Assembly: GCA_041686855.1 (NCBI GenBank) | Contig: JAWLDA010000003.1 | Location: 292,183 to 356,182, forward strand | Direction of reading: 5' to 3' | DNA length: 64,000 bases | From: JAWLDA01 sp041686855 | Lineage (GTDB): Bacteria; Bacillota; Limnochordia; DTU080; RSA5 | Shown here: in pieces, positions 58,746-64,000 of the stretch | Layout: each line of letters opens with the position of its first letter | Position numbering within the stretch: the stretch's first letter is position 1 | The notes under the pieces: generated by a model | What the model was told of the DNA's origin: nothing | Databases searched by the model: none | The model's input: the letters and a program-made list of their open reading frames with translations, nothing else | Program-made: the position numbers and the translations under genes

Positions 58746-59735
58746 TTACTTCAAGTGTAACAGGTATTCGACGAGCACCTCGATATCCTCATCGGAGAGC
58801 CCCATATCGGGCATCTGGGTCGGTGGCAGCTCTTCGGTCGAAGGAATTGGGAAATCAACGTCGACGGCGCCGCCTTGCAACTCATCGCCATTGCCTTCGT
58901 CCGCAGGCTGTTCGCCACCTGGAAGCTGCTCGCCGCTGATACCGCTACTTTGAACAGAGCTGTGACTCGGATCGATCGGCAGCTGGTACGGCCCCCCGTA
59001 GTTGGACCAGTAACGCGGCGCTCGCTCCACTACCGAGGCCGGGTCCGCGATCCATTCGGTCAGGAACTCGCGATCCAGACCCCAAGACCCCAATTTCGTC
59101 AAATCAGGTCCGACCTTTCCACCCACACTTCCCACAGAGTGACAGAAGACACACCCTCCGTCAACAAAGATCTCCTTGCCGGCCTGCGACGCTTCGGCGG
59201 AGAGACCGATACCATCCGGGAACTTGTTCCATTGGATCTCGCCGTTCTCATCTTGCCACGGCGCAGGAGCGGGAATATGTGCGCCGACATCGTCCCAGTC
59301 ACCCATCATGATGAAGTGAGTGATCGCTGCGATCATCTCCTCGTTCATCGGGCCACCGTTTTCGGCGCCCCACACCGGCATCGCGGTGTATGACGCCCAG
59401 ACGCCGTTTTGCAACCGCACCCAGTTGGGATCACTTGTCCCAGGACGACCGCTGTCGATCGCCTTGTAAATTAGATCGTAAACCTCTTTATTCTCGTCAG
59501 GATCAGCCCGGAAGGCTTCCTTGTTCAGAGGCGGACCGACGACGCCCTCGCCCTTTGGTCCGTGACACGTGGCGCAGTTTTCTCCGTAGAGCATCGCGCC
59601 AATGTTAGCCATCTTAGTTTTGTGCTGCGCCGAAGCCTGTTCCATGCGGGGAATGTCGTAGACAAAGTACCACCCCAGCATAATGATGAACACCCAGGCC
59701 AATGCTGTAACGGCAATGTAGCGTTTACCCCTCAC
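58746..59735 (-). CDS. Diheme cytochrome c subunit of the bc complex
   Basis: Carries electrons from the Rieske protein towards a terminal oxidase, at the outer face of the membrane. The 329 residues have an N-terminal anchor (AVTALAWVFIIMLGWYFVY). There are two class-I heme sites: CATCH at 54-58 with a likely Met ligand in YTAMPVWG, and CVFCH at 195-199 with a likely Met in QMPDMGLSDEDIEVL. A low-complexity Gly/Glu-rich insert lies at about 255-300. The GTG at 59735 has AAAGGAG 9 bases upstream. A membrane-anchored diheme cytochrome replacing cytochrome c1/f recalls heliobacterial complexes. It follows the Rieske gene and a tiny membrane gene. Confidence 0.92.
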   Translation of the reverse strand: MRGKRYIAVTALAWVFIIMLGWYFVYDIPRMEQASAQHKTKMANIGAMLYGENCATCHGPKGEGVVGPPLNKEAFRADPDENKEVYDLIYKAIDSGRPGTSDPNWVRLQNGVWASYTAMPVWGAENGGPMNEEMIAAITHFIMMGDWDDVGAHIPAPAPWQDENGEIQWNKFPDGIGLSAEASQAGKEIFVDGGCVFCHSVGSVGGKVGPDLTKLGSWGLDREFLTEWIADPASVVERAPRYWSNYGGPYQLPIDPSHSSVQSSGISGEQLPGGEQPADEGNGDELQGGAVDVDFPIPSTEELPPTQMPDMGLSDEDIEVLVEYLLHLK

Positions 59736-59790
59736 AGCGGGACGCTCCTTTCCAAAAGACCCTGCAATGACTCTTCACCCACACCAGGCG

Positions 59791-59895
59791 TTACTCTTTA
59801 CCCATCCATCGCCCGATCAGGTAAAGAGCGGTTTGGGCGAGGAGAACCATCAGAAACACCAAAAGGAGCTCTACCGCTTCTGTCACTTGGAACAC
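59791..59895 (-). CDS. 34-residue single-helix membrane peptide in bc operon
   Basis: Too short for routine gene calling. The GTG start at 59895 has GGGAGG 8 bases upstream. The product is FQVTEAVELLLVFLMVLL, continuing AQTALYLIGRWMGKE: one hydrophobic helix of about 20 residues with an acidic start and a basic end. It lies 38 bases after the Rieske gene and 55 bases before the cytochrome c gene, same strand. Its size and shape resemble PetG/PetL/PetN, the small subunits of cytochrome b6f, though I see no sequence identity. Function is inferred from position only. Confidence 0.6.
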   Translation of the reverse strand: MFQVTEAVELLLVFLMVLLAQTALYLIGRWMGKE

Positions 59896-59933
59896 GTGTG
59901 CCGCCTCCCACCGGGAAAGAGTTTGATCCGCAA

Positions 59934-60434
59934 CTAAATCCTGGTAACATGATCGGGCAGATGCCGTTCACGCTCGTGAATCGACCCAGTGTCCACAATG
60001 ACATCGTTGCCCTCAATCGAAATATCCATATAATCCAGCGGTCTAGGCGCCGGCCCGGCAATGTTTTGCCCTGTTGTATCGTATACGGAAGCGTGACACG
60101 GGCAGATGAACTGGCCCGCACCGGCTTCCCACGGAACGGTACATCCCAGGTGCGGACACTTCCAATAGAGGGCAATGATCCCTTCGGGAAGGCGCGAAAT
60201 GTAAAACTTCCCATCTCTCACCCGCGTGATGCTGCCGACCGGAAAGTCATCAAGACTACCGGCGCGAATCCTCGATCCGAAACCTTCTACTTTGCGCGGC
60301 CAAAAGAGCGCCAGGCCGGCCAAGGCCGACTCAGCCAACACCAATCCAGCCGATGACCACATGACGGTACGTAGAAAGCTGCGTCTCTTTTTCTCTTCTC
60401 GTGTGATCTCTTCATTCTTGTCGCCGTCCGCCAC
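59934..60434 (-). CDS. qcrA: Rieske [2Fe-2S] subunit of the bc complex
   Basis: Accepts electrons from menaquinol at the outer quinol site. The 166 residues have one N-terminal membrane helix (WSSAGLVLAESALAGLALFW, about 26-45) and the Rieske domain. The cluster ligands are in CPHLGC (93-98) and CPCHAS (111-116), i.e. C93, H95, C111, H114 with a C98-C113 disulfide. The GTG at 60434 has AAGGGG 9 bases upstream; an ATG at 60458 lacks a site. It follows subunit IV, the reverse of the Bacillus qcrA-qcrB-qcrC order. Confidence 0.94.
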   Translation of the reverse strand: MADGDKNEEITREEKKRRSFLRTVMWSSAGLVLAESALAGLALFWPRKVEGFGSRIRAGSLDDFPVGSITRVRDGKFYISRLPEGIIALYWKCPHLGCTVPWEAGAGQFICPCHASVYDTTGQNIAGPAPRPLDYMDISIEGNDVIVDTGSIHERERHLPDHVTRI

Positions 60435-60518
60435 GGATTTGATCCCCCTTGCCAACATGAAGCGCCCGACGGCGCCAGCCGCCTTATCAGAGCTGCGCCG
60501 TTACATTCTCAGCGCTCT

Positions 60519-61253
60519 TTAGTGTCCTCCAAGCAATCCTTCCGGATGCCCAATCTCCCACGGCCACATCAAGTGCATGCTGTGCCCTCTAAACGCTGTG
60601 CCTATAATCGTCAACACCACAAACGATGCCAAGAAGAACGTGTACAGGGCAATCATCACTTCACGGGTGTTGGCGTTCCACCGTCGTTTAACGATGATGG
60701 CAAGGGACCAAGGAATAAAGGTCATGAAGACCAGAGGCACAAAGACCGAGCCCACAGGGGCCGGAAAGCCAAACATTTCGAGGAGCGGCCCAATGCCGTG
60801 CGTCTCTCCGGCAGGCAAGTACTCGTCAATCAGGACCAATGCAATGTTCCACACGCTGGTGTAGATGAACGAGAACTTAAAGATCGGAATCCCTTTTGGA
60901 CCACTAAACCAAATGCCCGTACCCGCACGCGAACGATCAATGTAGGGAATGGCTCCAAGCAGGATCAACACGGCGGACGGTACGATAACGCCGGCCAACG
61001 CGGGGTGCATGTGCAACAGCAACTCCTGCAACCCGAGGAAATACCAAGGAGCTTTCGCCGGGTTGGGTGTCACCTCACCATTGGCCAAGTCGACGAGTGG
61101 CGCTTTAACCAGAATCGACATAGCCGTTAATGCAATGAGGTAGATCAGGGCGCCGACGAGTTCGATACTGACGAGGTTAGGCCAGGTATGTACCCGTTCA
61201 CCCGGATCCTCTATGACTCTCTCTTCTTCTTCGGCTTGCAGCGAGCGTGCCAT
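60519..61253 (-). CDS. Cytochrome b C-terminal part (subunit IV, PetD-like)
   Basis: Completes the quinol-oxidising site of the split cytochrome b. The 244 residues contain NPAKAPWYFLGLQELLLHMH, the equivalent of the PEWY/PDWY region of subunit IV. Five or so hydrophobic segments follow, including HPALAGVIVPSAVLILLGAI and REVMIALYTFFLASFVVLTI. This is one or two helices more than plant subunit IV. The ATG at 61253 has GGGAGG about 12 bases upstream. It is 62 bases downstream of the cytochrome b gene. Confidence 0.9.
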   Translation of the reverse strand: MARSLQAEEEERVIEDPGERVHTWPNLVSIELVGALIYLIALTAMSILVKAPLVDLANGEVTPNPAKAPWYFLGLQELLLHMHPALAGVIVPSAVLILLGAIPYIDRSRAGTGIWFSGPKGIPIFKFSFIYTSVWNIALVLIDEYLPAGETHGIGPLLEMFGFPAPVGSVFVPLVFMTFIPWSLAIIVKRRWNANTREVMIALYTFFLASFVVLTIIGTAFRGHSMHLMWPWEIGHPEGLLGGH

Positions 61254-61315
61254 TGGATGTCGTTCCCTCCCAGGTCAATAGAACGAGTCGACGAGAGACC
61301 CTCGTCCCGTGTTGA

Positions 61316-62173
61316 CTATGAATCCTCGCCGGCGTCCTTTTTCGAGTCGGTTCCATCGGGCTCCACATCACCCTCGTCGCCGTCTCCGGCGTCGTCCGCT
61401 TCCACGTCCGCGGGCGCCTCTTTAACCTGCGCCTCTTCCTCTTCGGGCGGAGCCGGGTAAACCGGCGTCGAGATGTTGCCGTCCTTACGCACACGCCAGA
61501 AGTGCGTGGAGACAAGGAGGATCATCGCGAGCGGCAAGAAGATCACGTGCAACGTGTACCACCGGATGAGAGTGGGCTGACCGATCTGAAAGCCACCCAA
61601 GAGAGCGGTGCGCACTTGGTCTCCGATGAAAGGCGTCGCGCCGCCCATGTTGGACCCGACGGTGATCGCCCAGTAAGCCAACTGGTCCCAAGGAAGCAGA
61701 TAACCAGTAAAGCTCAACAAGAACGTCAGCGTCAACAAGACGATGCCGAGGACCCAGTTGAAGTCGCGCGGCGGTTTATATGAGCCCGTATAAAAGACGC
61801 GCGTCATATGTAGAAAGACGAGAATCACCATGGTATGCGCCGCCCAGCGGTGCATATTGCGCATAAACTGACCAAAGTAGACGTCTCGGTCGAGACTAAT
61901 GATCGACCACCAGGCGTCTCGCACCGACGGGATGTAATAAAACATCAAAAAGACGCCGGAGATCGTCAATAAGACGAACGCCCAAATAGACAGTCCACCC
62001 AAGCCCCAGGTGTACGTCACCTTGATACCCTTCTTAGCGACTCGCACGGGGTGTAGGTGCAACGCCAAGCTGTTGATGACGACCATTACCCGCTTGCGGT
62101 CGGAATCAGGGTACCCTTCCCGATACAGTGATTTAAAGAATCGATTGTTCGTCAGCTTTTCCCGTAGACCCAT
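61316..62173 (-). CDS. qcrB: Cytochrome b (b6 type) of the bc complex
   Basis: Diheme membrane core of menaquinol:cytochrome c reductase. The 285 residues contain the four-helix b6 portion. Heme ligands are the His pair in MHRWAAHTMVILVFLHMTRV and the pair in LHVIFLPLAMILLVSTHFWR; LSFTGYLLPWDQLAYWAI carries the conserved GYLLPWDQ. The last 50 residues form a very acidic tail (EEEEAQVKEAPADVEADDAG), not usual for the family. The ATG at 62173 has GGGAGGT 11 bases upstream. It is the first gene of the operon. Confidence 0.93.
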   Translation of the reverse strand: MGLREKLTNNRFFKSLYREGYPDSDRKRVMVVINSLALHLHPVRVAKKGIKVTYTWGLGGLSIWAFVLLTISGVFLMFYYIPSVRDAWWSIISLDRDVYFGQFMRNMHRWAAHTMVILVFLHMTRVFYTGSYKPPRDFNWVLGIVLLTLTFLLSFTGYLLPWDQLAYWAITVGSNMGGATPFIGDQVRTALLGGFQIGQPTLIRWYTLHVIFLPLAMILLVSTHFWRVRKDGNISTPVYPAPPEEEEAQVKEAPADVEADDAGDGDEGDVEPDGTDSKKDAGEDS

Positions 62174-62351
62174 AGGGACGGCAGACCTCCCTGACGCTCG
62201 TAGATGACGCAGCCAGAAAAAGAGCCGGACATCCGCTCCAACTTGCCGGACGTCAGGCACCCTGATTGGATTTCTTCTCCTGGATTCGAACTCCTCCTAC
62301 AACCACACATTTTTACTCGCTTTCATTCCTCCCTTTTACAGGGCAGATTAT

Positions 62352-63878
62352 TCATCGAAGCTGTAGCCGGTACGACAAGGCTTCCGACACGTCTGCAACG
62401 GTCACATCCTTGCGCGCTTCCAAGTCAGCGATCGTCCGGGCGACCCGCATCGTTCGATGAACGGAACGGGGACTGAGTGCCCACCGATTAGCGGCGTCTT
62501 GTAGGAGTTTGCGAGACTCCTGATCCAATTCCACCGTCTGCATCAGCTCACTGTGTGTCATGCGGCCGTTGCTCTTACGCTTATCTCCAAAGCGCTCACC
62601 TTGTAGCCTCCGAGCAGATTGGACGCGCGCCGCCGCCTTCCGCAAGGCATTCACTTCGGTCGCATCCGACTCTGTATGCAGGATTGAGTCGGATGGCGGC
62701 CGTTTGACCGGAATGAAAATGTCAATCCGATCGCTAACCGGCCCCGAGAGTCGACGCCGATAGCGGGAGAGGGCCGCCTCCGTACACATGCAGCTGTGTC
62801 GACGATCGCCGTGGTAGCCGCAGGGGCACGGATTGGCGGCCGCAATCAACGAGAATGAAGCCGGAAATCTGAACGTCCCCCCTGAGCGACTAACGACCAC
62901 TTCACCCTCCTCAAGAGGTTGGCGCAAACCTTCCAACGCCCGCGGGTTGAATTCCGGAAATTCGTCCAAGAAAAGGATACCGCGGTGCGCTAGGCTCACT
63001 TCGCCAGGCCGAGGCGTCCCCCCTCCTCCCAAAAGACCCGCGGGTGAGACTGTGTGATGAGGCGCTCGGAACGGCCTGGTTACCACGAAGGGGTGGTCGA
63101 TGTCCAGATGGCCTGCCACACTGTATACTTGGGTTACCTCTACGGCCTCCTCGAGCGTCATCGGCGGTACAAGAGCGCCCATTGCTCGCGCAAGCGTCGT
63201 CTTACCAGCTCCCGGAGGCCCGAACAAGAGGGCGTGGTGCCCACCGGCCGCGGCCACTTCCAGGGCTCTCTTAGCTGCGTTCTGACCTTTAATGACACCC
63301 CAAAGGTCATCGCTCGGTTCGGCCTCGGATTGCAGCACTACATTCCCATCTGTGCACTGTGGCTGCAGTTCCTCGCTCTCGAAGTCTTTGAGATCCCCCA
63401 GCGTGTCGAGGGGAGCAGTCAGGACATTCGGCACAACCCCCACCTCCCCCATATTCTCTCTCGGAACGACAAGGACGCGATCTGTGCCTCGCAGACCGGC
63501 GGCAATACAAAGCGCTCCCCTTACTGGTCGCACTGAGCCGTCAAGTGAGAGTTCCCCGATCATGAGGAGTCGTCGCATCGACGCCTTGGGTTGAAGGAAC
63601 CCACCAGCCACCAAGATTCCGAAGGCGATCGGCAGATCAAGGAGCGTCCCTGCCTTGGGTAGGTGAGCAGGGGCTAGATTTACTGTGACGCGCCCCACCG
63701 GCATCTTAAAGCCGGCGTTTCGAATAGCCGTGCGCACGCGGTCGCGCGCCTCGCGCACTGCTGTGCCCGGCAAACCTACAATTTCAAAGGTGGGAAGACC
63801 CGCTGAGACATCAACCTCGACGTCAATCTCCACCGCATCTATTCCCATCAAAGTGCTGGAATGAACCGTTGCAAGCAC
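62352..63878 (-). CDS. comM: YifB/ComM-family Mg chelatase-like AAA ATPase
   Basis: Hexameric helicase of the ComM group that helps integrate transforming DNA by branch migration. It has 508 residues. The N-terminal Lon-like domain has GLPTFEIVGLPGTAVREARD and PVGRVTVNLAPAHLPKAGT, Walker A is LLFGPPGAGKTTLARAMGAL, Walker B RGILFLDEFPEF, and a four-Cys region spans NPCPCGYHGDRRHSCMC. The GTG at 63878 has GGAGGT 5 bases upstream. It often sits next to dprA, but here the bc operon, the plus-strand block and others lie between. Upstream to the window end (122 bases) I find only AT-rich sequence without a clear promoter. Confidence 0.92.
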   Translation of the reverse strand: MLATVHSSTLMGIDAVEIDVEVDVSAGLPTFEIVGLPGTAVREARDRVRTAIRNAGFKMPVGRVTVNLAPAHLPKAGTLLDLPIAFGILVAGGFLQPKASMRRLLMIGELSLDGSVRPVRGALCIAAGLRGTDRVLVVPRENMGEVGVVPNVLTAPLDTLGDLKDFESEELQPQCTDGNVVLQSEAEPSDDLWGVIKGQNAAKRALEVAAAGGHHALLFGPPGAGKTTLARAMGALVPPMTLEEAVEVTQVYSVAGHLDIDHPFVVTRPFRAPHHTVSPAGLLGGGGTPRPGEVSLAHRGILFLDEFPEFNPRALEGLRQPLEEGEVVVSRSGGTFRFPASFSLIAAANPCPCGYHGDRRHSCMCTEAALSRYRRRLSGPVSDRIDIFIPVKRPPSDSILHTESDATEVNALRKAAARVQSARRLQGERFGDKRKSNGRMTHSELMQTVELDQESRKLLQDAANRWALSPRSVHRTMRVARTIADLEARKDVTVADVSEALSYRLQLR

Positions 63879-64000
63879 GGCGCACCTCCGCTTCCCCTCT
63901 GTCTAGGAGCCTGTGTGAGTAAACCGTCTTAATTATGCATGAAAATATCAACTGAATAGCGAAGACGTGTTGTATGAAGCGCTTTCGAGAGTACGAACCC

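Noticed and set aside
62278..62300. tRNA T-loop-like GTTCGAATCC on the minus strand upstream of cytochrome b
   Set aside because: The flanking bases (AGGAG and CCAGG) do not form a T-stem, and no acceptor, anticodon or D arm can be drawn. Coincidence is the simplest reading.
1..64000. CRISPR arrays, insertion sequences, integrases, rRNA or tRNA genes
   Set aside because: No repeat-spacer pattern, transposase or recombinase reading frame, or structural RNA was found. The longest exact tandem repeat I noticed is the 13-bp duplication before dprA.

Overview
The window comes from the chromosome of an endospore-forming, respiring member of the Firmicutes (Bacillota) with moderately high GC. The evidence is a PolC-type replicative polymerase, the sigma-F module (spoIIAA-spoIIAB-sigF with dacF), spoIIM, a ytvI-like gene, and the classic Firmicutes blocks topA-hslV-hslU, rpsB-tsf-pyrH-frr-uppS-cdsA-dxr-rseP-proS-polC and rimP-nusA-ylxR-ylxQ-infB-ylxP-rbfA-nrnA-truB-ribF-rpsO-pnp. 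Strong Shine-Dalgarno sites often fix GTG or TTG starts. I cannot name the genus. A complete ExbB-ExbD-TonB set is unexpected in a single-membrane spore former and may point to a diderm lineage.

Layout. Almost everything reads on the minus strand. 1-3.06 kb: exbB-exbD-tonB and a secreted protein cut by the window edge. 3.3-10.6 kb: an acetyltransferase, the sigma-F operon, dacF, nucleoside catabolism (pyrimidine-nucleoside phosphorylase, deoB) and spoIIM. 10.7-13 kb: an EndoQ-like nuclease and a DUF3866 protein. 13-39.1 kb: one continuous run of RNA-processing, translation, replication, isoprenoid and envelope genes. 39.3-45.8 kb: a very reduced flagellar locus (sigD-type sigma, flhG, flhF, fliN, fliM, fliG, fliF). 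46-51.5 kb: hslU, hslV, topA, dprA. 51.7-55.8 kb: the only plus-strand block, an L,D-transpeptidase followed by a peptide-binding lipoprotein and two permeases. 55.8-63.9 kb: cobalamin adenosyltransferase, an FAD oxidoreductase, two poorly known proteins, a cytochrome bc-type complex (diheme cytochrome c, a 34-residue membrane peptide, Rieske protein, subunit IV, cytochrome b) and comM.

Most interesting observations. The flagellar region keeps genes for the MS ring, C ring, FlhF/FlhG positioning and a SigD-like sigma factor. Everything that normally lies between them is missing: rod, hook, FliHIJ, FliPQR, FlhA/FlhB and chemotaxis genes. The neighbours close up with start/stop overlaps, so this is not a broken assembly. 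FliF itself has lost the two ring-building motifs after its first membrane helix, whereas the C-ring proteins and both GTPase/ATPase partners look intact. This suggests a switch-ring complex serving something other than a flagellum. Separately, PolC lacks the proofreading exonuclease domain normally embedded in its PHP domain, NusA carries a tail of about 240 mostly acidic residues, and the bc operon encodes a tiny single-helix protein recalling the small subunits of cytochrome b6f.

Regulation visible in the sequence: a sigma-H promoter before dacF, a sigma-E promoter before spoIIM, and four vegetative promoters (rimP-nusA, rpsB, rpsO, dxr) that all carry an extended -10 of the form TGGTATANT.
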